Assembly (NCBI GenBank): GCA_905234195.1
Contig: CAJOFR010000001.1
Location: forward strand, 1 to 64,000
Direction of reading: 5' to 3'
Origin: an uncultured Selenomonadaceae bacterium
GTDB lineage: Bacteria; Bacillota; Negativicutes; Selenomonadales; Selenomonadaceae
DNA: 64,000 bases
The notes under the pieces: model-generated
What the model was told of the DNA's origin: nothing
Database searches by the model: none
What the model saw: only the letters and a program-made list of their open reading frames with translations
Made by a program: the position numbers and the translations under genes
Part shown: positions 18,611 through 27,177 of the stretch, one piece after another
Numbering within the stretch: position 1 is the first letter of the stretch
Layout of the letters: each line of letters opens with the position of its first letter

Positions 18611-20266
18611 ATGGATTTTAATTCGGTTGATCACAAAATGCTTGACGAATTGTTTGAAGCTTTTTCGCTTATCGGGCGCGGGGAATATGTTTCGCTTTAC
18701 GACGTGAAGAGAAAAATTTCCCGCTACAGCCCTGCCGCCGCAGATCTTTTTGGTTTGACCGAGTATGTTAAAAACGGCGTCGAAGATTGGGGAAATTATA
18801 TCCACCCCGAAGACCGCAAACGCTACGAAAAATTAATGGAGTCTCTTTTGGAAGGCAACGCGCTTGGTTACGACGTGAGCTACAGAGTTTTGTTGAAAGA
18901 CGGCAGTTACGTCGTCACGAGAAATATCGGCGCGGTTATTCGCAACGAAAACGGCGAGCCTGCATTTGTCGGCGGAATCATGATTAACGAGGGCTTGACC
19001 GAAAACACCGACCCCATCACCGTTTTGCGGAATCAGTACGGATTTTTCCAGGATCTCAAGGCGGCTATCGAACTTAGAAAAGATTGTGTCCTGCTCCTAA
19101 TCGGAATCAGCAAAATGAACACGATTAACGAGATTCACGGCTACGGCTACGGCAACAGGGTTTTGCAAAATTTTGCCTGGTTTTTGCAGGAGGCGTTTGG
19201 GCAAGACGGGGTTGTTTATCGGATTGACGGCGTGAAGTTCGCTTTTCTGACTGAAACTCTTTCGACGAAGGAAGTCACCGAAAAATATGAGAAGGTTCGT
19301 CGAACGGCGTTGGGCGGAATTTCTGTCGATAATGTTCGTCAAGTTTTGGTCTTGAGTTGCGGAATGTTCTCCTACGACGGCAGCACAGTGGACGAGCGTT
19401 CGATTTATGCTTGCCTGAATCGCGCCTACCGTGACTCAAAAATCAGCAAGACCGGCAAGCTTGTCAACTACGACGGGATTTTTGGCATGACGACTGCGCA
19501 ATCTTTGGAGATGATTGACGAATTGAGGAATTGCATTATCATGGACTGCGAGGGTTTCAATCTTCGTTATCAGCCGATTGTTTTTGCGGAAGGCGAAAAA
19601 ATTGCCGCTGTCGAAGCTCTTTTGAGTTGGCAGAGTGAAAGATTCGGCGAGGTTCCTCCGGACGAATATGTACCCGTGCTGGAGAGGGATTTTCTTTTTG
19701 AGGAGTTGGGTTATTGGATTTTCCGTCAAGCTATGACTGACGGCTTGAGACTTCTCGAAAAAAATCCCGACTTGCTGATTAACGTAAACATTTCGCCCGC
19801 GCAGATTCAGGACGAATTTTTAATCGACGAGCTTGTAAAAATTGCCGGGCATCTGAAATTCCCGCTGAAAAATCTTTGCATTGAACTTACCGCGAATTGC
19901 AGACAGCTTGACCCGGAAATTTTGAAAAGTGCCGTCGTTGCCATGCGGGAGCGCGGGATTCGTTGCCTTATTGACGATTTTGGAAATGGTTTTGCGTCGA
20001 TAGATTTCCTGCAGATTTTGTCGCCGGACTACGTCAAGCCCGATAGGCGGTATGTTTTCGAGATAGTCGACGACGCCAAAAGCCGGAAGGTTATCCGCCA
20101 CATTACCGAGCTTGCCTCCGATTTGGGCGCGCAGGTTTACATTAAGGGCGTGGCGAACGCGGAAATTCGCGACATGATAAAAAAATTTCCGGTTCAGTGT
20201 CTGCAAGGGCATTTTTATTCCGAGCCGATAGGGATTGAAAATTTGATTGAGAAATATTTTGCATAA
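18611..20266 (+). CDS. PAS-GGDEF-EAL protein, both catalytic domains degenerate
   Basis: A 551-residue protein with PAS (about 25-130, IHPEDRKRYEKL), GGDEF-like and EAL domains. The GGDEF signature is replaced by IDGVKF, so cyclase activity is not expected. The EAL domain keeps EALLSW, NVNISPAQ, IELTAN, LIDDFGNGF, the KxD motif (VKPDR) and LQGHFYS. The usual AEGVE motif, however, reads IKGVA (in VYIKGVANAE), losing both Glu residues that known EAL phosphodiesterases need. It may bind cyclic-di-GMP without cutting it. It follows hybrid kinase 2 with AAGGAAG before the ATG and ends at a clear terminator. Confidence 0.88.
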   Translation: MDFNSVDHKMLDELFEAFSLIGRGEYVSLYDVKRKISRYSPAAADLFGLTEYVKNGVEDWGNYIHPEDRKRYEKLMESLLEGNALGYDVSYRVLLKDGSYVVTRNIGAVIRNENGEPAFVGGIMINEGLTENTDPITVLRNQYGFFQDLKAAIELRKDCVLLLIGISKMNTINEIHGYGYGNRVLQNFAWFLQEAFGQDGVVYRIDGVKFAFLTETLSTKEVTEKYEKVRRTALGGISVDNVRQVLVLSCGMFSYDGSTVDERSIYACLNRAYRDSKISKTGKLVNYDGIFGMTTAQSLEMIDELRNCIIMDCEGFNLRYQPIVFAEGEKIAAVEALLSWQSERFGEVPPDEYVPVLERDFLFEELGYWIFRQAMTDGLRLLEKNPDLLINVNISPAQIQDEFLIDELVKIAGHLKFPLKNLCIELTANCRQLDPEILKSAVVAMRERGIRCLIDDFGNGFASIDFLQILSPDYVKPDRRYVFEIVDDAKSRKVIRHITELASDLGAQVYIKGVANAEIRDMIKKFPVQCLQGHFYSEPIGIENLIEKYFA

Positions 20267-20270
20267 AAAA

Positions 20271-20309
20271 GGGTCTCCGCATTTTCGCGGGGACCAATAA
20301 TTTTTTTTT
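20271..20309 (+). terminator. Terminator after the EAL-domain gene
   Basis: GGTCTCCGC and GCGGGGACC form a nine-pair stem (one T-G) with loop ATTTTC. A run of nine T residues follows after AATAA. Confidence 0.85.
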
Positions 20310-20325
20310 GAGTTGATGAAAAATT

Positions 20326-21849
20326 TTACTCGTAATTAAATTGACCGAGCTGCCAAACTTTTCCGCAGATATTTTCAATCGGCGTATCTGCATAAATTTC
20401 AAGCTTAGGCGTGCCCTCTTTTTCGGGATAAACCAAAAATCCGGCGGCCTCTTCCCCATTCTGCAGGAAGAGTTCAACCGCAGAATGATCCACGAACATA
20501 CGGAACTGCAATTCTTGATTCGCGAAGAGTTTAAATTTGCGCGTGCCCTGCCCGCCGAGTTTCATGCCGGTGCGGTCGATAAACATAATCTGATTATCGC
20601 GGTCGTAGCTCATCGCAACCTTTTCGCCGTCGTAAACAATATCAAAGCAAACTTTCCGCGCCGCGCCAAACTTAATCGTTATATCGGATTCGCTGCCGTC
20701 GCCGAGATTGATAGAAATTTTTTCGGTTGCGCTTGTGTCGATAGCTTGATAATCTTGACGAAGAGCCTCAATTTCCTTGACGGGTTGAGTGTAAAGGTGA
20801 CCGTGCTTGAGCGTCAATTCGCGCGGCATTGTCAGAGTGTAGAGCCAGCCATATTCGGCAGAAGCAATTTCGTTGACGAGGTCGGGCATACCCATCCAGC
20901 CTACCATGATATGGCGCGCCTCGTTCGCGAAAACTTGCGGCGAATAAAAATCAAAGCCCCTGTCGAGTTCCTGGAAGTTGCCGTGCATCATTTCGAGATT
21001 ATCAACGGAAAAATGTCCCACAAGATAGCCGGCCAAGCAGTGGTTTTGATAACGAAGTTCCTCGTGCGGAACGCCCTGCGGACAAATAATCAGCACGTCC
21101 TGATCTTCAAACTTCAGCAAATTCGGGCACTCCCACATATAACCGAAATCATAATAATCGGTTTTAATTTCGCCCAAAAGTTTCCAGCCGTCGTCGGTCT
21201 CCTTGTAAACCAGAATCGCGCCGTTCAAAGGATAACTGCTTTTAGCGGGATCTATCTTGCGCGAACTTTTTGCGGGGTCACTCATGCGCTGCGCCGCCAT
21301 TGCGAAATAACGGATGCCGTTGCGATAAAAGAAATTCGGATCGCGAAAATGCGCGGTGTAGCCTTCGGGGTTGCCGAAGAGCTGAAATTCTTCCTTCAAA
21401 ACGCTGCCGTCTTCCTGCAGAGTTCCAAAACGTTGGGCAACCGTGCGGATATAATCCTCGTCGCGCGAATTGCAGGTGTAGAAAACGCGAAGCTTGCCGT
21501 CTTCGACGAAACCGCAACCGGAATGACAGCCGTCTTTGTCGTGAATATCTGTCGGCCACAAAGAAAGTTCGGGAACGCTGTAGTTGATAAAGTCGCGGGT
21601 TTTCGTGTGCATCCAGCTTTTATTTTTATGGTTAATCCCCAGCGGATTCCATTGACAGAAAATGTGATACTCGCCGTTGCAGTTGGCAAGCCCGTTCGGA
21701 TCGCTTATGAGCCCAAAAGGAGCTTCGACGTGAAAACGATTGTGCCAGCGGTGAGTAAACGGCATCTCTGCGCGCGCCCTGTCGTCCACAGCTTTTTTGC
21801 TGAATTTGGTTTTCAAATCCTCTAACCTTTCGCCGGTCTTTTTCGCCAT
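20326..21849 (-). CDS. GH32 sucrose/sucrose-6-phosphate hydrolase
   Basis: A 507-residue glycoside hydrolase family 32 enzyme that splits sucrose, sucrose-6-phosphate or fructans. The five-bladed propeller carries the nucleophile Asp50 in ISDPNG (usual NDPNG, Asn replaced by Ser), the RDP motif (HFRDPNFF) and the acid/base Glu in MWECPNLL. A C-terminal beta-sandwich follows. There is no signal peptide, so an intracellular substrate such as sucrose-6-phosphate is likely. A short internal duplication (DPAKSSRKIDPAKSS) near residue 200 is unusual. AAGGGGG precedes the ATG. No sucrose PTS or regulator gene is adjacent. The exact substrate is undetermined. Confidence 0.9.
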   Translation of the reverse strand: MAKKTGERLEDLKTKFSKKAVDDRARAEMPFTHRWHNRFHVEAPFGLISDPNGLANCNGEYHIFCQWNPLGINHKNKSWMHTKTRDFINYSVPELSLWPTDIHDKDGCHSGCGFVEDGKLRVFYTCNSRDEDYIRTVAQRFGTLQEDGSVLKEEFQLFGNPEGYTAHFRDPNFFYRNGIRYFAMAAQRMSDPAKSSRKIDPAKSSYPLNGAILVYKETDDGWKLLGEIKTDYYDFGYMWECPNLLKFEDQDVLIICPQGVPHEELRYQNHCLAGYLVGHFSVDNLEMMHGNFQELDRGFDFYSPQVFANEARHIMVGWMGMPDLVNEIASAEYGWLYTLTMPRELTLKHGHLYTQPVKEIEALRQDYQAIDTSATEKISINLGDGSESDITIKFGAARKVCFDIVYDGEKVAMSYDRDNQIMFIDRTGMKLGGQGTRKFKLFANQELQFRMFVDHSAVELFLQNGEEAAGFLVYPEKEGTPKLEIYADTPIENICGKVWQLGQFNYE

Positions 21850-21952
21850 AATAATTCCCCCTTGCGTCGCTGAAAAATTCTGAATAATAACTTCTGCTCT
21901 AACTTCTATTCTATGGTTTTGAAATTATTCCTTCCCGCCCCGAATAAAATTC

Positions 21953-21981
21953 TTGTAAATGTTCGCAAGTTTGTTTATAAT
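21953..21981 (+). promoter_or_regulatory. Promoter of the solute-binding protein gene
   Basis: TTGTAA, a 17-base spacer and perfect TATAAT, about 32 bases before the ATG at 22013. Two TAACTTCT direct repeats 12 bp apart lie just upstream (about 21889-21908). Confidence 0.7.
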
Positions 21982-22012
21982 ATTGGCGAAGAAATTTTTG
22001 GAGGGCAGAAAA

Positions 22013-23062
22013 ATGCGGCGTTATACAATCCTACTCTTGACGACGTTCATGTTGATACTTGCGGCGGTTGCGGGCACTGCCTACCCTGTCGGCGCGGACA
22101 AAAAAATCGTCGGCGTCCCCATGCAAGAATTGACGGCTTACACGACGCTACCGGCAGAAACCGTTTCGATTTTGTCGGAGGCATACGAAAAAGAAAATAG
22201 CGTGCGCGTAAATTTCGTGCCGCTCGCAAAACAAGACTTGATTCAAAAAGTTAAAGACGACGCCGTTTCCGACCCAACCGTCGTCACAACCGTCGACCTG
22301 GTCATCACTGACAGCGAAATTTTAAATAATGCGGCTGAATTGAATTTATTGACGCCTTATCTTTCCGAAACGAACGACGCGGTTAAAACTGACTTCAAAG
22401 ACGAATTTGACCGTTGGATTGGAATTTGGTACGACCCGATTGTTTTTTGTGCCAATAAAGATTATTTACGTAAAATTAAAGAAATTCCCGATACGTGGAC
22501 AAAACTTTCAACTTCGCAAAATTTGAGGGTGGGAGTAACGGATTTTCTTGCGGCGGACGCCTTGTCGAATTTGATGTTTCAAATGATTGGGCAGTTCGGA
22601 GAAAACGAGACTTACAAAATTTTGGGCGGGATTCACCCGAAAGTTGCGCAGTACACGCGGTATTTGTCTAATCCTGTTCGGCAGGCGGGCATGGGCGAAT
22701 CGGATATTTCCGTTGCCGTCGAAAGTGAGACCCTTCGATACATGCAGGACGGTTATCCGCTGAAAATAATTTATCCTGCGGACGGCACGTCGTACCTTTT
22801 AACGGGCGTTGGGCTCACGACGACTGACAAAGTTAAAAATCAAGCCGCGTCGAAGTTTGCGGATTGGCTCTTGAGTGATTCGGCTCAATCTGCCTTGCAA
22901 AGGAACGGTTTTTATTTTATTTCGACGAACCCGCGAACTTTGGCTTATAAAACTTTTGCGGGCAAAAATCTTGTATTGTTCGATAATTTAAAAAAGTTTA
23001 CTGAAGAACAGAAAAATGGATTTTTAAGACGCTGGATTAATGAAATTAGATTTAATTCTTAA
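22013..23062 (+). CDS. Extracellular solute-binding protein, orphan
   Basis: A 349-residue exported binding protein resembling the iron(III)/thiamine-type family 1 solute-binding proteins. The signal peptide (MRRYTILLLTTFMLILAAVAG) ends near residue 25-28. The mature part shows LVITDSEILNNAAEL and IWYDPIVFCANKDYL, then a C-terminal YPADGTSYLLTGVGL segment and a FADWLLSDSAQSALQ helix, typical of this fold. GGAGG precedes the start. No permease or ATPase gene is beside it, so it either serves a distant transporter or has a sensory role. The ligand is unknown. Confidence 0.75.
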   Translation: MRRYTILLLTTFMLILAAVAGTAYPVGADKKIVGVPMQELTAYTTLPAETVSILSEAYEKENSVRVNFVPLAKQDLIQKVKDDAVSDPTVVTTVDLVITDSEILNNAAELNLLTPYLSETNDAVKTDFKDEFDRWIGIWYDPIVFCANKDYLRKIKEIPDTWTKLSTSQNLRVGVTDFLAADALSNLMFQMIGQFGENETYKILGGIHPKVAQYTRYLSNPVRQAGMGESDISVAVESETLRYMQDGYPLKIIYPADGTSYLLTGVGLTTTDKVKNQAASKFADWLLSDSAQSALQRNGFYFISTNPRTLAYKTFAGKNLVLFDNLKKFTEEQKNGFLRRWINEIRFNS

Positions 23063-23081
23063 AAAGGAGAAAATTAAAAAA

Positions 23082-24410
23082 TTGAAAGTCGGAATCATCA
23101 GTTTGGGTTGCGCAAAAAATTTGGTTGACACTGAAGTTATGCTTGGAATTTTAAAATCGAATGGTCTGACGATAACGCCGAATCCCCTTGACGCAGAAAT
23201 TTTGATTGTCAACACTTGCGCGTTCATAGCTTCGGCAAAGGAAGAGTCTATCACGACGGTTTTGAATCTCGCCGATTGCAAGGAGAGCGGGCACTGTCGT
23301 TCGCTGATAGTCGCGGGTTGTCTCGGTCAGCGTTATCGTCAGGAGCTTTTGGACGAGATGCCCGAAATTGACGCGATTATCGGCACCGGCGCGTGGCACA
23401 GAATTATTGAGGCGGTTGACGAAACTTTGAAAGGTAACCGCGTGATTTTGATCGGCGACAAAGAAATTATCTACGACGCGAAAACTCCGCGTCTCCGCAC
23501 GACGCCGCATTATACGGCTTACGTGAAAATTTCCGAAGGTTGCGACCATCGTTGCGCGTTTTGCGCGATTCCGCTTATCCGTGGGCGGCAGATTTCGCGA
23601 CCGATTAATGATATTCGCGTCGAAGTCGAGCGGCTTGCTGAAGAGGGCGTGAAGGAAATAAATTTGATTGCGCAAGACACGACGAATTATGGGCGCGATA
23701 TTTACGGCGAGCCGAAACTCTGCGAACTTCTGCGCGAGCTTGTCAAAGTTGAAAAAATTCGCTGGATTAGGATAATGTACGCTTATCCGAAAAGTTTTAC
23801 CGACGAGTTGATAGATTTAATTGCAAATGAGCCAAAAATTTGTAAATATGTTGATTTACCTTTACAACACGCCGACGATAGAATTTTGAAGCGCATGCAT
23901 AGACCTGATACAAAAGAGTCAATTGAGTTACTTTTGAAAAAATTACGTGATAGAATTCCGAATGTCGCGATAAGGTCGACTTTTATTGTTGGCTATCCCG
24001 GTGAAACTGAAGAAGAATTTCAGACGCTGAAGAATTTTCTGCAGGAGCAACGACTTGACAAGGTTGGCGTTTTTGTTTATTCGCCGGAGGAGGATACTCC
24101 GGCTTACGAAATGGACGGGCAAATTTTGGAGGACGTTGCGCAAGAGCGTTATCATGAGTTGATGAGCGTTCAGAGTTTGATTTCGCAGGAAGTTAATGAA
24201 TCGCTTGAGGGGTTTGAATTTGACGTGTTGATTGAGGGGCGCGACCAAGAAGTTCCGGAAGTTGTTGCGGGGCGTTCCTACCGAGAGGCTCCGGAAGTGG
24301 ACGGACAAATTTACATAGAAAACGATAAGCGTAGCAATCCCGGTGACATAGTCCGCGTTCGGGCTATCGCTGGATTTGTCTACGATATTGCCGCCGAGAG
24401 GATTGATTGA
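23082..24410 (+). CDS. rimO: Ribosomal protein S12 methylthiotransferase
   Basis: RimO is a radical-SAM enzyme that methylthiolates an Asp of ribosomal protein S12. It has the N-terminal cluster-binding domain (GIISLGCAKNLVDTEVM, VNTCAFI, AGCLGQRY), the radical-SAM CxxxCxxC motif in CDHRCAFCAIP and a C-terminal TRAM domain. The frame opens with an ATG at 23040 inside the preceding gene, but no ribosome site precedes it. TTG at 23082 gives the usual family start (LKVGIISLG) with AAGGAG 12 bases upstream, and that start is preferred with moderate certainty. The pncC gene starts immediately after its TGA. Confidence 0.95.
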   Translation: MKVGIISLGCAKNLVDTEVMLGILKSNGLTITPNPLDAEILIVNTCAFIASAKEESITTVLNLADCKESGHCRSLIVAGCLGQRYRQELLDEMPEIDAIIGTGAWHRIIEAVDETLKGNRVILIGDKEIIYDAKTPRLRTTPHYTAYVKISEGCDHRCAFCAIPLIRGRQISRPINDIRVEVERLAEEGVKEINLIAQDTTNYGRDIYGEPKLCELLRELVKVEKIRWIRIMYAYPKSFTDELIDLIANEPKICKYVDLPLQHADDRILKRMHRPDTKESIELLLKKLRDRIPNVAIRSTFIVGYPGETEEEFQTLKNFLQEQRLDKVGVFVYSPEEDTPAYEMDGQILEDVAQERYHELMSVQSLISQEVNESLEGFEFDVLIEGRDQEVPEVVAGRSYREAPEVDGQIYIENDKRSNPGDIVRVRAIAGFVYDIAAERID

Positions 24411-24899
24411 ATGTGTGATTTAAAAAATGATTTAGAGTTTAAAGTTGGAAAATTACTTAAAGAGAAAAAATTTACTGTTTCTTGTGCAGAATCTTGTACG
24501 GGAGGTCTTTTGACAAGTAAATTAACTGATGTGCCTGGAAGTTCAGATTATTTGAAAGGTGCTATCGTCGCCTACTCGAATGAGATTAAAATCTCTACAC
24601 TTAACGTAAAAGAAGCAACTTTGAAAAAATTTGGTGCAGTTAGTGAAGAAACTGCGCAGGAAATGGCGGATAACGTCCGTAAAATTTTAAACACAGACAT
24701 AGGGGTCGGAGTGACGGGGATAGCAGGTCCGACAGGCGCGACAGAAAATAAACCGATTGGACTGGTTTACATTTCCGTCAGCGGAATGCATGGCAGTCAA
24801 GTTCAAAAATTTAACTTTAGTGGGAGCAGGATTGAAATTAAAAGCAAAGTAGTCAATGCGGCTCTTACGATGGTTCAAAATTATTTGGATTTAAGATAA
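24411..24899 (+). CDS. pncC: Nicotinamide-nucleotide amidohydrolase (CinA C-terminal type)
   Basis: A 162-residue stand-alone CinA C-terminal domain, the PncC enzyme that deamidates NMN in pyridine nucleotide salvage. Visible motifs are SCAESCTGGLL, the DVPGSSDYLKGAIVAYSNEIK block and GVTGIAGPTGATENKPIGLVYI. The N-terminal CinA (COG1058) domain is absent, as in short PncC forms. The ATG directly follows the rimO stop (TGAATG), so translation is likely coupled. The base composition becomes more AT-rich from about here. Confidence 0.93.
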   Translation: MCDLKNDLEFKVGKLLKEKKFTVSCAESCTGGLLTSKLTDVPGSSDYLKGAIVAYSNEIKISTLNVKEATLKKFGAVSEETAQEMADNVRKILNTDIGVGVTGIAGPTGATENKPIGLVYISVSGMHGSQVQKFNFSGSRIEIKSKVVNAALTMVQNYLDLR

Positions 24900-24921
24900 G
24901 ATTTGATTGGAGGGACGTTTT

Positions 24922-25554
24922 ATGCGCAAAATTTTTTTAATAACGACATTTGTATTAAGTTTATTGGCGGCGACGGCTTTTGCGGCAGAAAATGACAGTT
25001 CGGTTGAAGGATTTGACTACACCAGTCAAGTTTATGGGTTTAAAATAAAATGTCCGGTGAAACCCATAGTGATTTTAAATCCTTTTGAAGATCCTAAAGC
25101 GCGAGGAGAGTTGTTAGTTCTCGAAGTTACGCCGGATGGTCAAGATATAGCTTATGGTTACCAAATTTTACTTGATGCTTTTGACACTAAATCCGTTCCA
25201 AATTTTAATAAAGACCGTGAAAAAACAATTGACGATTATATCAAAAAATTAGCTGAAGCAAATAAGTATGAATATGTGTCTCTTGAAAATATTTCCAAAG
25301 ACAACAAAGGGATATTGGCGATGACTGCGAAAAAACTTGAACTTAGGAATGATAAAGGCGAAGTCGAGGATGTTCTAGTTGCAGATAAGCAGAGCGCGTT
25401 TGCTTTTTTCCGTACCAGAAGCGGTCGTTGTATTTCGATTCAGTTGATAACAACTGAAATGAGCAAAGAAAATATAGCAGATTATTTAAAATCTGTTTCC
25501 ACCTATCAGGATGCTACAGATCTTAGTATGCCGGATAAAAAATCTAAAAAATAA
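24922..25554 (+). CDS. Secreted protein of unknown function
   Basis: I do not recognise this 210-residue protein. A signal peptide (MRKIFLITTFVLSLLAATAFA) is followed by a likely AFA-A cleavage. The mature part starts with acidic/serine residues, then a YGFKIKCPVKP stretch, a predicted alternating beta/alpha pattern and a lysine-rich tail (MPDKKSKK). There are no Cys pairs, lipobox or membrane anchor. GGAGG precedes the ATG at 24922. It lies 22 bp after pncC, probably in the same operon, and ends at a terminator. The opening resembles small exported stress or PsbP-like folds only in outline; no function is claimed. Confidence 0.75.
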   Translation: MRKIFLITTFVLSLLAATAFAAENDSSVEGFDYTSQVYGFKIKCPVKPIVILNPFEDPKARGELLVLEVTPDGQDIAYGYQILLDAFDTKSVPNFNKDREKTIDDYIKKLAEANKYEYVSLENISKDNKGILAMTAKKLELRNDKGEVEDVLVADKQSAFAFFRTRSGRCISIQLITTEMSKENIADYLKSVSTYQDATDLSMPDKKSKK

Positions 25555-25578
25555 ATAAAATCTCGTTTGTAACAAATT

Positions 25579-25604
25579 GCCTGAGTTTCGGGCTTATTTT
25601 TTTA
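25579..25604 (+). terminator. Terminator after the secreted protein gene
   Basis: GCCTGA pairs with TCGGGC around a three-base loop (one T-G pair), followed by TTATTTTTTT. Confidence 0.6.
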
Positions 25605-25686
25605 TCTACGGTGTACAGTTTGAGAGTGGGCAAGATGATTAATTTAGACGTAATTGACTGTAAATTTTATTTTCTGAGAAAATATC

Positions 25687-27126
25687 ATGAAGACCTTAAA
25701 ACTTAAGATTTATAAAAATTTATCAGAAGTTTTTCCGACTCTGCTTTTTATGTTTTTTGATTATGTTGGGATTATAGTTTCTGAGTACCTGGCTTTTTTT
25801 GTTCGCAATGCTGTCGATTTTTGGAATCAAGTTCAATATTTTTATTCTAGCGCGTATATTTTTGGTTGGGTTCCACTTCTTTTTTTGATTTTCTTAGGTC
25901 ATTCACGATCTTATCGACAAATGAAACCCGTCGTCGAAACGATGCGCGATATCTTTATGTCTGTTTTCTATGGTTGGATGGCATCGATAATTCTGATTTA
26001 TTTTTCCAGAGCAGGAAATCAAACATCACGACTTTTTATAATCCTCTTCGGAGTGTTTGTACTCTTCAATTCTTGTATAATTCGCTATTCTGTCATGAAA
26101 TTTTTAAAATTAAAAAATATTTTTACCGAGCCGGTTATAGTCATAGGGGCAGGATTGACGGCGGAGCACGTAATAAAATTTTGGCGTGAAGATCTTGGGT
26201 ATCGACATGAGATTATCGGATTTATTGATGATCATCCTGTCTCTGAAAAAATTCCAAAAGAATTTCAGATACTTGGAGGGTTTAATGAAACAAAAAAATT
26301 TGTACGTAAATTCAAAATAAATACTGTTGTTATCGCTGCTCCTGGTATAAATAAGGTCCAATTGCAAGCAATAATTCGTGATATTCAGCCGCGAGTAAAA
26401 AATATTTCGTTTATTCCCGATTTGATAGGCACCCCAATGGCAGGGGTAGATGCATCTATTCTATTTAGCGAGAAAATTTTGATGTTGAATCTAAGAAATA
26501 ATCTTTCACGACGTTACAACAGGATATTCAAACGAGTTTTTGATTTAATTTTTACAATTGTAGGTGGAATTTTAATTTTGCCGGCACTCGCTTTTGTTAT
26601 CATTGCTGTCGCGATTGAAAATCGTGGTCATGTGATTTTTGCTCATAAACGCGTGGGTATGCACGGCAAAAAATTTTTTTGTTATAAATTTCAGACAATG
26701 GTACCGGATGCTGAAAAACAATTGAAAAAATATCTTGAAGAGAATCCTGAGGCAAGACGTGAATGGGAAGAGACTTTTAAACTTACAAAAGATCCTCGTG
26801 TCACTAAATTAGGAAGTTTTTTACGTCGTACAAGTTTGGATGAATTGCCGCAAATTTGGAATGTGATTCGTGGGGATATGAGCTTAGTTGGTCCGCGTCC
26901 TATTGTTGAAGAGGAAATTTGCAGATATGGAGAAAATATTAGAGAATATTATATGGTTTTACCTGGAATAACTGGCATGTGGCAAGTTTCTGGGCGGAGT
27001 AATACAACTTATCCTGAACGTGTTGCCATGGATACATGGTATGTTCGTAATTGGTCTGTCTGGATTGATTTGATGTATCTTTTTAAAACTGTCAAAGCTG
27101 TTGCTGTTGGTAGAGGAGCATATTAA
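25687..27126 (+). CDS. Undecaprenyl-phosphate sugar phosphotransferase (WbaP-like)
   Basis: A 479-residue membrane enzyme that starts exopolysaccharide or O-antigen synthesis by placing a sugar-1-phosphate on undecaprenyl phosphate. Four N-terminal membrane helices (about 15-135) precede a CoA-binding-like domain (VIVIGAGLTAEHVIKFW). A fifth hydrophobic segment (ILILPALAFVIIAVAI) follows, then the catalytic domain with KFQTMVPDAE, KLGSFLRRTSLDELPQIWNVIRG-type and DMSLVGPRP blocks. This layout is that of WbaP, not of the short PglC type. The ribosome site is weak (TGAG). No other polysaccharide genes are adjacent. The sugar is unknown. Confidence 0.88.
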   Translation: MKTLKLKIYKNLSEVFPTLLFMFFDYVGIIVSEYLAFFVRNAVDFWNQVQYFYSSAYIFGWVPLLFLIFLGHSRSYRQMKPVVETMRDIFMSVFYGWMASIILIYFSRAGNQTSRLFIILFGVFVLFNSCIIRYSVMKFLKLKNIFTEPVIVIGAGLTAEHVIKFWREDLGYRHEIIGFIDDHPVSEKIPKEFQILGGFNETKKFVRKFKINTVVIAAPGINKVQLQAIIRDIQPRVKNISFIPDLIGTPMAGVDASILFSEKILMLNLRNNLSRRYNRIFKRVFDLIFTIVGGILILPALAFVIIAVAIENRGHVIFAHKRVGMHGKKFFCYKFQTMVPDAEKQLKKYLEENPEARREWEETFKLTKDPRVTKLGSFLRRTSLDELPQIWNVIRGDMSLVGPRPIVEEEICRYGENIREYYMVLPGITGMWQVSGRSNTTYPERVAMDTWYVRNWSVWIDLMYLFKTVKAVAVGRGAY

Positions 27127-27177
27127 TTTAAATTAAACACAATTAATGAATTTTAACTTATGAGAGGTTTAAATATC

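Noticed and set aside
20341..21825. Long 494-residue open frame antisense to the GH32 gene
   Set aside because: It mirrors the GH32 coding sequence, has no ribosome site or known domain, and such antisense frames are common opposite GC-richer genes in this window (also 884-1939 and 10747-11952).
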